A DNA stretch of 49,472 nucleotides from an uncultured Eubacteriales bacterium (GCA_900319345.1 ONNZ01000012.1:1-49472); one strand, 5' to 3'; shown: positions 31,422 through 41,609, counted from the stretch's first letter. A program made the numbers and translations. Notes: generated from the sequence alone by a model not told the origin.

Positions 31422-32807
31422 TCAAGGTCTAGCAGCGCCGATCCTGGTTCCCACCGTCTGTTCGACCCTTCGAAAATGCTTCATGAACAGCAACGTCGTC
31501 ATTAGATCGGAAGCAATCTCCGATATGGGCCAGCTCCACCAGATTCGATCAATATTTCCCGTTCGAAACAACAGGATCGCCGTCGGGATACGCACGAGCT
31601 GTCGGATCAGGATAAAGAGGATCGCATAGCGACTCTTACCCGTCGACTGAAAGAACGCGTTCATGATCGCGATGAAGCCGGATGGCAGATAGGTGGTCGC
31701 GATAATCGAAAAGCACGCAAAGCCCATGCGAAATGTTTCGCCCGACAGGTGAAAGAGCTGCATCAGCCTGCCGGAAAACAGCATGCAGATCGACATGCAC
31801 AAAAAGCTCCACAGCGCCGATATGAGCTGCGCCTGGAAAAACACCGACTTCAGTTTCGGCGTGTCCCTCCTCCCTACATAGAAGGAAAATAGCGTCATGG
31901 TTCCGATGGAGATCGCCTGGCGCGGCAGCATCAAAAAGGTTTCGATACGGTTATAAATCCCAAAGACTGCATTGGCGGTATCGTGGTGGGCGATCAGCAG
32001 ACGATGGATGAAATAATACCCCACGGCGGTCAGGATGCTCACCATGGATGCCGGGATGCCCACCGAAACGATGCTGCGGACGGTTTCCCGATCCGGCGGC
32101 ACCGTTCTGAACAGCTTCGTCACCAGCTCACCTTTCGTCCGAAGCAGGAAGAAAAACGCTGACGCCGCCGCCACAAGCTGCCCCGTTAGTGTCGCGATAA
32201 CAGCGCCCTGCATGCCCAAGCCCTTAAACCTGCCTGCTCCAAAGATCAGGAACGGGTCCAGCAGGAGGTTGACAGTAAGCCCCGTGATCTGACTGACCAT
32301 GGAAAGCTTCGGGACCTGAATGGCCTGCAGTATCCGCTCAAACGTGATCTGCAACGCCGTCAAGACGCAAAAAGTCGCGGCCGGCAGCAGATATACGCAA
32401 CCATACTCAATCACGAGTAGGTGCTCGGAGCTGGCCGCGAAATATGGTCTGACGAAAAATCGCCCGCCCACGGCGATACCTGCCGCCAGCAGCGCCTGCA
32501 GCAGCAGTCCGCTGCACACACCCTTCCTTGCCGACAGCAGCGATCGCTCCCCCATCGCTTTCGCGATTTGCACGTTCATGCCAGTGGCAATACCGATGAA
32601 CAGCGTATTGAGGATCGTTTGCAGGACGGAAGCCAGCGCCAGCGCGGATAATGCTTCCTCCCCCAGTACAGAAAGGAAGAAGCTGTCGATCAGATGATAC
32701 ACGTTCTGCGCAAGCGACGTGATCGCGATCGGAAGGGAAAGTCGAAGGATCTCCTTTCGGACGGCGACGCGATCTATCGGCACTTTCTCCTGGAACCCAT
32801 CCGACAT
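31422..32807 (-). CDS. MATE-family cation-coupled transporter
   Basis: 461 residues with twelve membrane segments in the MATE pattern: RLSLPIAITSLAQNVYHLIDSFFLSVLGEEALSALALA at the start and the repeat-like GIPASMVSILTAVGYYFIHRLL in the second half. It should export an organic compound against sodium or protons. In this cluster it may remove a toxic intermediate or end product. Starts at 32807, 32831 and 32858 (GTG) are possible; 32807 lies one base after the preceding stop, while 32831 has GAGAGG close by. A MATE gene inside a catabolic array is uncommon. Confidence 0.88.
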   Translation of the reverse strand: MSDGFQEKVPIDRVAVRKEILRLSLPIAITSLAQNVYHLIDSFFLSVLGEEALSALALASVLQTILNTLFIGIATGMNVQIAKAMGERSLLSARKGVCSGLLLQALLAAGIAVGGRFFVRPYFAASSEHLLVIEYGCVYLLPAATFCVLTALQITFERILQAIQVPKLSMVSQITGLTVNLLLDPFLIFGAGRFKGLGMQGAVIATLTGQLVAAASAFFFLLRTKGELVTKLFRTVPPDRETVRSIVSVGIPASMVSILTAVGYYFIHRLLIAHHDTANAVFGIYNRIETFLMLPRQAISIGTMTLFSFYVGRRDTPKLKSVFFQAQLISALWSFLCMSICMLFSGRLMQLFHLSGETFRMGFACFSIIATTYLPSGFIAIMNAFFQSTGKSRYAILFILIRQLVRIPTAILLFRTGNIDRIWWSWPISEIASDLMTTLLFMKHFRRVEQTVGTRIGAARP

Positions 32808-32808
32808 A

Positions 32809-34779
32809 TCACAGGTCGCAGGCGACGTCATGGGCCTCTCGTATGGCCGTGGCCACACTTCCGATCCGATGGGCGTCGCCGATCCGGACGATCCTCTTTT
32901 TACAACCGATCGACTCCTCCGTCAGCGTCATGTCCGGCTGCATGCCAAAGGCAGCCACCGCCGTATCGAAGGGGTAGTTCGTTCGCTCACCAGTAAGCGT
33001 GTTTTCCGTTGTGACAAAGCCCTCGCTGATACAGAGGACCTTCTCGTTGGGACGCATTTGGACCCCGTTTTTCTGCAGCAGGAACAGCAAAGCCCCCCGC
33101 GTCGTGGGTTCCTCCTGGATTGCGATGCTCGAGATCGCCTCGATCAGCACAATGTGCTTTCCCCGTTCGCTGAGAAAATGCGCCGTCTCCGCCCCGACCT
33201 GTCCGCCGCCTAGCACAACGACGCTTTCCCCGGTCTTCGCGCCACGCAAAACCGCATTCGCCGTCAAGACGTTTGCCCCATTGATCCCGGGGATCGGCGG
33301 AAGGATCGGTTTCGCTCCTGTCGCAATCAAAATCGTGTCGGCTTTCGTGTTGCGGATCATTTCCGGATACACCTTTTCTCCAAGATGGATCCGAACGTTG
33401 GGTAAGGGGGCGAGCTTTGCGCGATAATATTGCGCGATGTTCTGGAGCGTCTGTTTGCAAGGCGGCGCAGAGGCAATTTGGATCTGCCCGCCGCACAGTG
33501 TTTTCGACGCTTCATACAGATCGACCTGGCACCCTCTCCTGCCAAGGGTATACGCCGCCTCCAGACCCGCCGGCCCAGCGCCGACGATCAGGATCGCCTC
33601 TTTCAGCGGCAAAGGCGTCTCCCGTTCCACGGATTCCCTGCCCGCGAACGGATTGAACGCGCAGCGGATCGGAAGCTTCTTTTGGATCCGCTGCCCGATG
33701 CAGTAGTTGCAGTTCAAACAGCGGCGCAGCTCCTCTTCCCTGCCCGTCGCGACCTTGTTCACCCAATCCGGCTCTGCGATTAGTGACCGTGCGATGCCCA
33801 CAAAATCGGACCATCCCTCGCGAAGATGCGCTTCCACAAGCTGCGGATCGGTGAGCCGTCCTCCGTTGATGACCGGAACGCTGACCACATTCTTCACAGC
33901 CCGCGCGAAGGCACGGTTCGCGTCCGGCTCCACATAGATCGGCGGAAACGATCGCCGTAGCGGATCTAGAAGGCCCGCAGTAACGTCAAACGCCGCTATG
34001 CCCGCTTGCTCCAGCCGCGGCAGAAAGGAGAGCGTTTCCTCCAACCCGCGGCCAGCCTCACCCATCTCATCGACTGAGAGACGCAACACCAGCGGAAAAT
34101 CCTTTCCTGCTTCCCGCTGACACGCTTCGACCAGCTCAAAAACGATCCGCCAGCGGTTCTCTGCGTTTCCACCATAGGCGTCCGTCCGGTGATTGTACAG
34201 CGGCGACAAAAACTCCGCCAGCAGATAGCTGCCCAGCGCATGAATATAGAACACATCGAAGCCCGCTCGCCGTGCCCGCCAGGCGCATCTACCATACGCC
34301 GCCACAGTCCTTTGGATCTCATCCATCGTCAGAGCACGGGTCTTGGGCTGGGTCGCCGTCTCCTCTAAAGCCGATGGGCCAACGCGCTGTGCGCGCTCCC
34401 GATCCTTTTCTGGATATGGTTCTCCGTTTCCCCGCGCGCCACCGCCGATGGAGACCAGAGCTGCGATCTTGGCGCCCTCTCGATGCACCGCTTCCGTGAG
34501 GTCGCTGAGCATGGGAATGTATGCATCGCTGTCGATGCGCAAGGAACCGGCATACGGATCCAGGGGATCCACGGCGGAATTGCCTTGGATCGAATGCAAC
34601 ACGATCATACCGGCCCCGCCTCTGGCGCGTCGGCGATAGAACTCGATGATTTGTGGCGTGCACTCTCCGAAAACCGATGCGTAGAGTGTTTCCGTCGGAT
34701 TCATAATGACGCGGTTGCGGATCGACACCGTTCCGATCCGTCCTTCCGCAAACAGATGGGGATATGCACCGGTGCTCAT
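32809..34779 (-). CDS. Fe-S flavoenzyme of the old-yellow-enzyme/2,4-dienoyl-CoA reductase type
   Basis: 656 residues. An FMN TIM barrel (about 8-340) has LYNHRTDAYGGNAENRW; the iron-sulfur motif CLNCNYC plus a fourth cysteine gives ligands 354, 357, 360 and 373; FAD/NAD Rossmann segments ILIVGAGPAGLEAAYTLG and VVVLGGGQVGAETAHFL follow. Relatives reduce enoyl-CoA, bile-acid enones (BaiCD/BaiH) or demethylate trimethylamine. The active-site stretch reads HALGSYLL where dienoyl-CoA reductases have HGAHGYLL, so one catalytic-site residue differs. ATG 34779 overlaps the MFS stop in ATGA and has AAGGA upstream. Confidence 0.9.
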   Translation of the reverse strand: MSTGAYPHLFAEGRIGTVSIRNRVIMNPTETLYASVFGECTPQIIEFYRRRARGGAGMIVLHSIQGNSAVDPLDPYAGSLRIDSDAYIPMLSDLTEAVHREGAKIAALVSIGGGARGNGEPYPEKDRERAQRVGPSALEETATQPKTRALTMDEIQRTVAAYGRCAWRARRAGFDVFYIHALGSYLLAEFLSPLYNHRTDAYGGNAENRWRIVFELVEACQREAGKDFPLVLRLSVDEMGEAGRGLEETLSFLPRLEQAGIAAFDVTAGLLDPLRRSFPPIYVEPDANRAFARAVKNVVSVPVINGGRLTDPQLVEAHLREGWSDFVGIARSLIAEPDWVNKVATGREEELRRCLNCNYCIGQRIQKKLPIRCAFNPFAGRESVERETPLPLKEAILIVGAGPAGLEAAYTLGRRGCQVDLYEASKTLCGGQIQIASAPPCKQTLQNIAQYYRAKLAPLPNVRIHLGEKVYPEMIRNTKADTILIATGAKPILPPIPGINGANVLTANAVLRGAKTGESVVVLGGGQVGAETAHFLSERGKHIVLIEAISSIAIQEEPTTRGALLFLLQKNGVQMRPNEKVLCISEGFVTTENTLTGERTNYPFDTAVAAFGMQPDMTLTEESIGCKKRIVRIGDAHRIGSVATAIREAHDVACDL

Positions 34780-36005
34780 CGTTCCTTCTCTCCTTGCTCC
34801 CATTTCTTTGTTTTCAGCAATGCCGTCAGGGCGATGCACACCACGAACATGATGCAGCAAAGGGTCATAATTAGGTGGATGCCAGAAACGCTGTCAGCGA
34901 CCCCGCCCAGAAGGGTTGGGCAGACGCAGCCACCGAAAAACACAGATACGCCCATAATGAGGCCATTTGCGGTGCCGATCAGCCGTTCAGGCAGCTCCTG
35001 GCCGGGAATGTAATAGATGAACAGGGAAACGGTGGCCGCCGCCCAGTTACCGAACATCACATAGCCAGCGACGCTGGCTTTGGATCCAGGAAAGATCGTC
35101 ATCAGCAGGGGCGTGACCAAACATATGACAAAGGTCGTCAGCATCACGTTCCTGCCGGAAAAGCGATCCGCCAGCGCTGGGATCAGGATACTGATCGGAA
35201 TATAGATGAGACCCATGGCGGACAGCAGCACCCCCTTCAATTCCGTTCCGATCCCGGCCACATTGGTGAGGTACAGGGGCCCGAAAATGGTCAGCGTCAG
35301 CTTTGCCGCACATTCGAACACGCCGATGAGCAAACAGAACAGAAATGTCCGATTTTTCAGCAGTTCGCCCAGCGCCGTGAAAAAGCTGCCCGCCTTCTTT
35401 CCGTCGGAAGTCTGCTTTTCAAAGGATACCTCCCTCACCGTAAACTGCATGACCAGCGTTGCCATGAGAAGCAGCAGGCCGCTCAGAATAAACGCGCCAC
35501 GCCATGTGAACCGTATGGCAACAGCCGTCAGCAGGATCGGTCCGAGGGTGCTGGCGATGACCGCAGAGCCGGCCGAAACGAATCCGCTCCGTTTTCCGAA
35601 ATCGTCCCTTACCAGGTTTTTTCCCAAGATGGAAACGAGCATGGAAAGCGTCGCGCCGACACAGCAGCCCCAAAGGAACCGCAGCGCCAACAGCGGCACG
35701 AACGAATTGACCAGCGCGGACAGTATGGAAAAAATACTTGCCAGGACCAAACTTGGAACGATCCATATCTTCCTTTTTCCGGTCCGGTCCGCAAGAATGC
35801 CGATCACCACAGATGAAACAGCCTTGGTGCACCATACGGCTGAATTCAAAGCGGAGTACTGCGACGCGGTGATGTGTAGCTCCTTCATAAACACATCCGC
35901 GAAAAATGTGATTCCGTCCGCTCCCAGCATCATAAAACCATAGATCAGGAAGAACAGGACGGAAAGATAGTTCACATACGCGGTAGAACACGATTTTTCC
36001 TGCAT
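34776..36005 (-). CDS. MFS transporter
   Basis: 409 residues with twelve membrane segments. The loop between helices 2 and 3 reads GILADRTGKRK, the MFS signature, and helix 5 has GSAVIASTLGPILLTAVAIRFTWRGAF. It probably moves an organic anion: many relatives carry carboxylates. It is embedded between the ABC importer genes and the flavoenzyme gene, 12 bases after the former and overlapping the latter. Direction (uptake or export) cannot be told. ATG 36005. Confidence 0.87.
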   Translation of the reverse strand: MQEKSCSTAYVNYLSVLFFLIYGFMMLGADGITFFADVFMKELHITASQYSALNSAVWCTKAVSSVVIGILADRTGKRKIWIVPSLVLASIFSILSALVNSFVPLLALRFLWGCCVGATLSMLVSILGKNLVRDDFGKRSGFVSAGSAVIASTLGPILLTAVAIRFTWRGAFILSGLLLLMATLVMQFTVREVSFEKQTSDGKKAGSFFTALGELLKNRTFLFCLLIGVFECAAKLTLTIFGPLYLTNVAGIGTELKGVLLSAMGLIYIPISILIPALADRFSGRNVMLTTFVICLVTPLLMTIFPGSKASVAGYVMFGNWAAATVSLFIYYIPGQELPERLIGTANGLIMGVSVFFGGCVCPTLLGGVADSVSGIHLIMTLCCIMFVVCIALTALLKTKKWEQGEKER

Positions 36006-36017
36006 GAAGCCCTCCGT

Positions 36018-37031
36018 TTATTCTTGATTCAGGATCGTCCGGAGGTTATGGCATGCGACCTTATGGCCTTCTGAGTACGGTTTCAGTTCCGGCATGGTCT
36101 GTTTGCACGTTTCCGTAGCGTACTTGCAGCGCGGATGGAAGGGGCATCCTTTCGGCGGATCGATGGGGCTCGGGATCTCGTTCTCCAGGACGATCCTCTG
36201 CCGCGTTTTTTCCACTTCGTAGTCCGCAATCGGGATGGCCGACAGCAGGGCGTTCGTATATGGATGAAGCGGATTGCGATACAGCTCCTCCGAAGAGGTG
36301 ACTTCAACGAGCTTGCCGAGATACATCACGCCGATGTCGTCGCTGATATGCCTCACCACCGCAAGATCATGGGCGATGAACACATACGTCAGTCCGAGCT
36401 TTTTCTGCAGATCCTCAAACAGATTGATGACCTGCGCCTGGATGGAAACGTCCAGTGCGGAAACCGGTTCGTCGCAGATGATCAGCTTCGGATTGCATGC
36501 AAGGGAGCGCGCGATCCCTACGCGTTGACGCTGTCCACCCGAAAGCTCGTGAGGATAGCGGGATCGCATGATCGGATCCAGGCCGACCAGGGTCAGCAGC
36601 TCGTCTACCTTCGCCTTGCGGTCCTTGGGAAGGACATCCTTCCGGCCGCTGGCCACGATGGCTTCCAAAATGATAGAACCGATGGACTGCCGCGGGTCCA
36701 ACGACCCGTAAGGGTCCTGGAAAATGATCTGGATCTCATGCCGGAAGGGACGGATCTGCGCAGGGGTCAAATGCGTGATGTCCCTGCCCCGATACATGAC
36801 CTTTCCGTCAGTCGGTTCATACATGCGAAGGATGCAACGACCGGCCGTTGTCTTTCCGCATCCGCTTTCACCGACGAGTCCGAAGGTCTTCCCCTCCTCG
36901 ATCTCGAAGGAAATACCGTCAACGGCTTTCACGTGGGCTACTGTTTTCTGCAGCAGTCCCTTGCGGACGGGAAAATACATCTTCAGATCCTCTACCTTCA
37001 GGAACGGGACTTTCTTGGAATCTTCAGACAT
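36018..37031 (-). CDS. Peptide-type ABC importer ATPase (OppF/DppF)
   Basis: 337 residues. Walker A GESGCGKTTAGR, signature LSGGQRQRVGIARSL, Walker B LIICDEPVSALD and the family C-terminus with cysteines (GCPFHPRCKYATETCKQ), an Fe-S-type motif of Opp/Dpp ATPases, are all present. It starts at ATG 37031 (GGGAG nine bases upstream) or at ATG 37040. It overlaps the OppD gene by 8 bases and together they energise the DppBC-like permease. Confidence 0.95.
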   Translation of the reverse strand: MSEDSKKVPFLKVEDLKMYFPVRKGLLQKTVAHVKAVDGISFEIEEGKTFGLVGESGCGKTTAGRCILRMYEPTDGKVMYRGRDITHLTPAQIRPFRHEIQIIFQDPYGSLDPRQSIGSIILEAIVASGRKDVLPKDRKAKVDELLTLVGLDPIMRSRYPHELSGGQRQRVGIARSLACNPKLIICDEPVSALDVSIQAQVINLFEDLQKKLGLTYVFIAHDLAVVRHISDDIGVMYLGKLVEVTSSEELYRNPLHPYTNALLSAIPIADYEVEKTRQRIVLENEIPSPIDPPKGCPFHPRCKYATETCKQTMPELKPYSEGHKVACHNLRTILNQE

Positions 37032-38025
37032 CTTCTCCATCTCCCTTCATCCGCCAGCAAGCCGACATATGTATGTTGCCGTCGATGCGCGTCAACGGCG
37101 GAATGCCCTTTTCCCTGCAAACGTCGCATGCGCAGGTGCAGCGCGGGAGAAAGGCGCACCGATCCGGCAGATCGATGAGCCGCGGCGGGACGCCGTTTAT
37201 GGGCACGAGCGCTTCTGAACGGTCCCTGTCAAGGCGCGGCACCGAAGCAAGCAGTCCGATCGTATAAGGATGCTTCGGATTGTTGATGATATCGTAGGTG
37301 GTGCCAGACTCGATAATCCGACCCGCATACATAACATAGATGCGCTGTGCATAACGAGCGACAAGGCCGAGATTGTGGGTCACGATGATCAGGGACGTGT
37401 GGTTATTATGTACTACCTCGATCAGCTTCTCCATGATTTGCGCCTGCGTTGTCACGTCCAACGCCGTTGTCGGTTCGTCCGCAATGATCAGTTTGGCATC
37501 GCAGGAGATAGCCATGGCGATCATTACCCGCTGCCGCATGCCGCCGCTCATCTGGAAGGGATAATCCTTCATGCGCTGCTCCGCCTCGGGGATGCCCACC
37601 TGCTTTAGCAGGGAAACAGCAAGCTTCCATGCATCCTCTCGTTTCAGCTCCTTATGTGTGCGGATCATTTCCACCAGCTGATACCCGACAGTCAACACCG
37701 GGTTGAGGGACGTCATCGGCTCCTGAAACACCATGGAAATACCCGAGCCGCGCACGGCCATCATCTCCTTGGATTTAGGCTTATACTGCAAAAGGTCCTT
37801 CCCCTCGAACAGCACTTCGCCGCTGAGGATCCTCCCCGGGGGCGTCTGAATGAGCTGCATCACCGACATCTGCGTAACGGACTTTCCGCAGCCGCTTTCG
37901 CCAACGATGGCGACGATCTCCTCCCGGTCCACGTAATAGGAAACGTCCGAAACAGCCTTGACCTCTCCGTTGTCCGTGAAAAAAGACGTATGGAGATTCC
38001 GTACTTCCAACAGATGCTCGCTCAT
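37024..38025 (-). CDS. Peptide-type ABC importer ATPase (OppD/DppD)
   Basis: 333 residues with Walker A GESGCGKSVTQ, signature MSGGMRQRVMIAMAI, Walker B LIIADEPTTALD, and the C-terminal cysteine cluster CAFLPRCTCACDVC. ATG 38025 overlaps the permease stop in ATGA. Partner of the OppF-like ATPase downstream. Confidence 0.95.
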   Translation of the reverse strand: MSEHLLEVRNLHTSFFTDNGEVKAVSDVSYYVDREEIVAIVGESGCGKSVTQMSVMQLIQTPPGRILSGEVLFEGKDLLQYKPKSKEMMAVRGSGISMVFQEPMTSLNPVLTVGYQLVEMIRTHKELKREDAWKLAVSLLKQVGIPEAEQRMKDYPFQMSGGMRQRVMIAMAISCDAKLIIADEPTTALDVTTQAQIMEKLIEVVHNNHTSLIIVTHNLGLVARYAQRIYVMYAGRIIESGTTYDIINNPKHPYTIGLLASVPRLDRDRSEALVPINGVPPRLIDLPDRCAFLPRCTCACDVCREKGIPPLTRIDGNIHMSACWRMKGDGEDV

Positions 38026-38888
38026 AGTTTACCTCTCAATCTCGGATCCAGGGCGTCTCTGAGGCCGTCACCGATAAAGTTCAGCGCGATCACGACGAGC
38101 GCGATGCAGATGCCCGGCATGATGGCAAGCAGCGGGACCTTCACCAGCGCTGAATAGCCCTCAGCCACCATGCTGCCCCAGGAAATGTCCGGAGAAACGA
38201 TGCCGAGGCCGATGAAGCTCAAGCCTGCTTCTGAAAGGATAGCGCTGCCCAGATTCATGGTGAACTGGACGATGATGGTCGGGAAGCAGTTCGGCAATAG
38301 ATGCTTGAACAGGATGACTGCGTTTTTTTGTCCGAGCAACGACGTCGCAACGATATAATCGTTGCCCTTCAGCGTCAGCACCATGCCCTGCACCAAGCGG
38401 ATATAGGTCGGTATCATGCCGATGCCGATGGCCACGACTGTTTGCCAGATGCCATTGCCCAGAATCGCGCAAACGATCATGGAGAAGATCAATGGTGGAA
38501 TGGACAGATGGGCGTCCACAAGGCGCATGATGATGGCGCCAACAAACCGCTCGTAATAGCCGGCGATCAGGCCAAGGGTGATGCCGATCATAGCGGCGAA
38601 CACGCCGGAAGCCAAGCTCGCCAACAGCGAGATCCTAGTGCCGTATACGATACGGCTCATGATGTCTCTACCCAGCGAATCGGTCCCCAGCAGATGCTCG
38701 CTGGACGGCATCTTATATCGTGCCAAAAGATCCTGCTCCAGTGGGTCCTGGCAGAACAGCGGCGCAATGATTGCGATGGCAACGAAGAAGAGAATGATAA
38801 AAAACGATATTTTCGCAATCAGGCCGCGGCTTGCAAACACGCGCCAGATACGAAACTTGCTGCGGCTGGTGGATTCATTATTCTTCAT
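38022..38888 (-). CDS. Peptide-type ABC importer permease (OppC/DppC)
   Basis: 288 residues. An N-terminal membrane segment (IAKISFFIILFFVAIAIIAPLF) is followed by HLLGTDSLGRDIMSRIVYGTRISL, diagnostic of DppC/OppC, and by an EAA-like coupling loop SEAGLSFIGLGI. ATG 38888 has AGGTGG upstream and overlaps the DppB stop in ATGA; a GTG at 38897 is less likely. It pairs with the next permease to form the channel. Confidence 0.95.
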   Translation of the reverse strand: MKNNESTSRSKFRIWRVFASRGLIAKISFFIILFFVAIAIIAPLFCQDPLEQDLLARYKMPSSEHLLGTDSLGRDIMSRIVYGTRISLLASLASGVFAAMIGITLGLIAGYYERFVGAIIMRLVDAHLSIPPLIFSMIVCAILGNGIWQTVVAIGIGMIPTYIRLVQGMVLTLKGNDYIVATSLLGQKNAVILFKHLLPNCFPTIIVQFTMNLGSAILSEAGLSFIGLGIVSPDISWGSMVAEGYSALVKVPLLAIMPGICIALVVIALNFIGDGLRDALDPRLRGKL

Positions 38889-39841
38889 TTTGCCCACCTC
38901 TCACGGATCCGCGGATCAAGGATACTAAAAACAATGTCTGCAAACAGATTGCCAAAGATTGTAACTAATGCCATGATCAGCGTGACCGCCTGGACGCAGA
39001 TATAATCGCGACTCATCAGACTGTTCAAAGCGAATGCGCCAATGCCGGGAATGTTGAAGACGCTTTCGATGACGATGGTGCCGCCGACCAGCATGCGGAA
39101 CATCAGGGAGATAACCGTTACCAGCGGAATCGCGGCATTCTTGATCGCGTGGCGCGTGATCACCCTGCCTTCCGACAGACCGTTGGCCCGTGCGGTACGG
39201 ATATAATCCTGATTGATGACTTCCAGCATCTGCGAACGGGTCTGACGCGTGATGGTTGCCATGAAATTCAGCGCGATACAAAAGACCGGCATGATCGCTT
39301 TCTTCACGTACATTTGAAAATCTGCGCTCGGGCTTGTGTATCCCTGGATCGGAAGCCATTTGAGCTTGACAGCAAAGATGAAGATCATAAAGATGGCGAT
39401 CCAGAAGGCCGGGATGCCGATGCCCGAGGTGGAAAGGACCGTGACGATCTGATCGGTCGCGCTGCCCCTCTTGACTGCGGAAACCGTCCCCGCAAAGACG
39501 CCGATGATGATCGCGATCAACAAGGCAGGCACGGTCAAAGAAAGCGTGGCCGCCACCTTGCTAGGGATCATATCTGCAACCTGTTTGTGATAATAGGTCA
39601 CGGAAACACCGAAATCGCCGTTCAGGAGGTCTCTGATCCAGATGATGTACTGCTGCACCAGAGGCTTGTCTAAATTCAGTTCGGCACGCAATTCAGCGAC
39701 CTTCTGAGGAGAAGCGCCTTCTCCCAGCATGACAAGGGCAGGGTCTCCCGGCAGTATTCTGATGATCAAAAAAACAAAGACCGTCACCAGAAACACGGTT
39801 ACGAGTGAGACCAGTATTCGCTTGATTAAATAAGAGCCCAA
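38885..39841 (-). CDS. Peptide-type ABC importer permease (OppB/DppB)
   Basis: 318 residues with six membrane segments. The start MGSYLIKRILVSLVTVFLVTVFVFLIIRILPGDPA is the DppB/OppB signature, and ITRQTRSQMLEVINQDYIRTARANGLSEGRVITRHAIKNA holds the coupling loop. It is separated from the binding-protein gene by a 13-bp stem-loop, suggesting lower expression than the binding protein. Confidence 0.96.
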   Translation of the reverse strand: MGSYLIKRILVSLVTVFLVTVFVFLIIRILPGDPALVMLGEGASPQKVAELRAELNLDKPLVQQYIIWIRDLLNGDFGVSVTYYHKQVADMIPSKVAATLSLTVPALLIAIIIGVFAGTVSAVKRGSATDQIVTVLSTSGIGIPAFWIAIFMIFIFAVKLKWLPIQGYTSPSADFQMYVKKAIMPVFCIALNFMATITRQTRSQMLEVINQDYIRTARANGLSEGRVITRHAIKNAAIPLVTVISLMFRMLVGGTIVIESVFNIPGIGAFALNSLMSRDYICVQAVTLIMALVTIFGNLFADIVFSILDPRIRERWAK

Positions 39842-39874
39842 GGCGATTCTCCTTTCACGTAGTGTAGAAAAGGA

Positions 39875-39912
39875 GGGGACTGCTATAAAGCAGGCACCAT
39901 ATAGCAGTCCCC
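39875..39912 (-). terminator. Intercistronic stem-loop (partial terminator or mRNA stabiliser)
   Basis: A perfect 13-bp stem (GGGGACTGCTATA / TATAGCAGTCCCC) with a 12-base loop, followed on the minus strand by TCCTTTTC. It lies between the abundant binding protein and the permease genes, the usual place for differential expression of ABC importers. Confidence 0.8.
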
Positions 39913-39944
39913 ATCGCTAAGCGTTGGAATACAGCGGAAACGGA

Positions 39945-41609
39945 TTATTTATCCAGCCAAACGTGGGCAGAACCTTCACCGAACAGACCGGTATCCAGAT
40001 ACGTCCAATCCTTGACATAATCCTGCACGAAACAGATATCGGACAGAGAGAAGATCGGGTACCAGAGCACGTATTTATCCTGCAGCAGGACCTGCGCCTC
40101 GCGGATATGCTTCTGCTCGTCCGCGCTGGTGAAGGAGTGTACAGCGCCTTCAACGGCAGCGTCCAGATCGTCAGGATGGAGGAAGCATCCCTTGCCCAGC
40201 GCAAGAGCGGTGCTCTCAAGAACAGTCTTGGCATACATGCCCTTGAACTTGGTGGTGACGGCGGGCTCGTAGGTAGCGGTGTGGAGGATCATACCGTAAT
40301 CCCAGTCGTTGATCTTGTTGACGAATGCGGCGCTCTCCAAACGGTTCAGCTTCACGTTGATGCCGATCTTGGCCAGATAGCCTTGAATGATCGTGCCGAG
40401 CTCCAACAGGTTATCGTTGTACTTGAAGGTGATCTGGGTGTCGAAGCCATTCTCATAGCCGGCTTCCTTCAACAGCTCTTTTGCCTTCTCAGGATTGTAC
40501 TCAAAGCCCTTCACCTCGGGATTGTAGTAGGGGCTGCCGGGCAAGGCCCACTGATTCGTCAGCGTTGCGAAGCCGTAGTTGCACTGCTCGTTGATCGTCT
40601 CGGAATCGATGGCGTAGCAGACCGCCTGGCGGACGCGGATGTCATGGAAGGGATCGTCCTCATCCTGGCAGTTGAAGCCAACGACGTAGAGCTGCTCAGA
40701 CTTGGCATAAGGCTGCCAATGGTAGCCGGCCGCCTTTAGATCGGAAGCGGGCGCAAGCTCGAAGTTTTCGCCGTAAATAACGTCGATCTCTTTGGCTTCG
40801 AACGCAGCCTGCGCAACCAGGGACTCATTGTAGATATGGACCTCGACGCCGTCAAGATATACGGGGCCGTTCCAGTAGTTCGGGTTCTTTTCATAGACGA
40901 TCTTTTCGTCTTCGATCCACTCCTTGAACACAAAGGGCCCGGTGCCCACGGGATGGTTGTAGGTGTAGTCCACACCATAGGTGTCGAACGCCTGCTTGGA
41001 ATACATCATACCGGCCCGGTTCGTGAGGTTGAACAGCAGCGCGATGTTCTGAGAGCTGAGCTTGAACTCAACGGTATACTTGTCCAGGCAGTTGACTTCC
41101 GCCACATTGCCAAGGTACTGCGTGCCATACTTGGAATTATCACGATAGTACTCGATGCACCACTTGATAACTTCGGCGTTGAATTCCGAACCGTCATGGA
41201 AGTAAATGCCCTCCTTCGCCTTCATCGTGAGAGTCATGTTCGTTTCGTCCATCTTGTACCAGTCCACGAGGTAGGGCTTGATCTCACCAGTCTGCTGATC
41301 ATACTCCAGCAAAGACTCCATGCAGAAACTAAGGCTGCAGTTGTCTCTGAGCGCCAGACCGCCGTACCAGGAATAGTCGTTTACGTTCGCAAGCTGAGCG
41401 ATCTTCAGAACGCCGCCCTCTTTCGGGGTGCCGGCGTTCGGCTGCGACTGCTCCGTCTTGGTTTCCGTCTTGGCTGCCGGGGCATTCTGATTGGATGCTG
41501 CAGCAGGCTTCTGTTCCGTGCTGGGATTCTCCGCCGCCTTCGGCGCACAGCTGATCAGCATGGCGACGACCAACAGCATCGAAACGATACAAAGCAGAGT
41601 CTTTTTCAT
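39945..41609 (-). CDS. Peptide/opine-type solute-binding lipoprotein (SBP family 5)
   Basis: 554 residues. The lipoprotein signal ends LISCAP with Cys21; an Ala/Gln/Thr-rich linker follows to about 65. Family 5 features are GGVLKIAQ, FHDGSEFNAEVIKWCIEYYRD (the DGxxxxAxDV signature), VGTGPFVFKEW and DIRVRQAVCYAID. Members bind peptides, nickel, opines or small organic acids. The catabolic neighbours suggest a non-peptide ligand. ATG 41609 follows AAAGGA. Confidence 0.93.
   Translation of the reverse strand: MKKTLLCIVSMLLVVAMLISCAPKAAENPSTEQKPAAASNQNAPAAKTETKTEQSQPNAGTPKEGGVLKIAQLANVNDYSWYGGLALRDNCSLSFCMESLLEYDQQTGEIKPYLVDWYKMDETNMTLTMKAKEGIYFHDGSEFNAEVIKWCIEYYRDNSKYGTQYLGNVAEVNCLDKYTVEFKLSSQNIALLFNLTNRAGMMYSKQAFDTYGVDYTYNHPVGTGPFVFKEWIEDEKIVYEKNPNYWNGPVYLDGVEVHIYNESLVAQAAFEAKEIDVIYGENFELAPASDLKAAGYHWQPYAKSEQLYVVGFNCQDEDDPFHDIRVRQAVCYAIDSETINEQCNYGFATLTNQWALPGSPYYNPEVKGFEYNPEKAKELLKEAGYENGFDTQITFKYNDNLLELGTIIQGYLAKIGINVKLNRLESAAFVNKINDWDYGMILHTATYEPAVTTKFKGMYAKTVLESTALALGKGCFLHPDDLDAAVEGAVHSFTSADEQKHIREAQVLLQDKYVLWYPIFSLSDICFVQDYVKDWTYLDTGLFGEGSAHVWLDK

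Noticed and set aside
35206-35943. Long plus-strand frames opposite the MFS gene
   Set aside because: The minus-strand MFS protein has clear membrane segments and signature motifs; the opposite frames have none.
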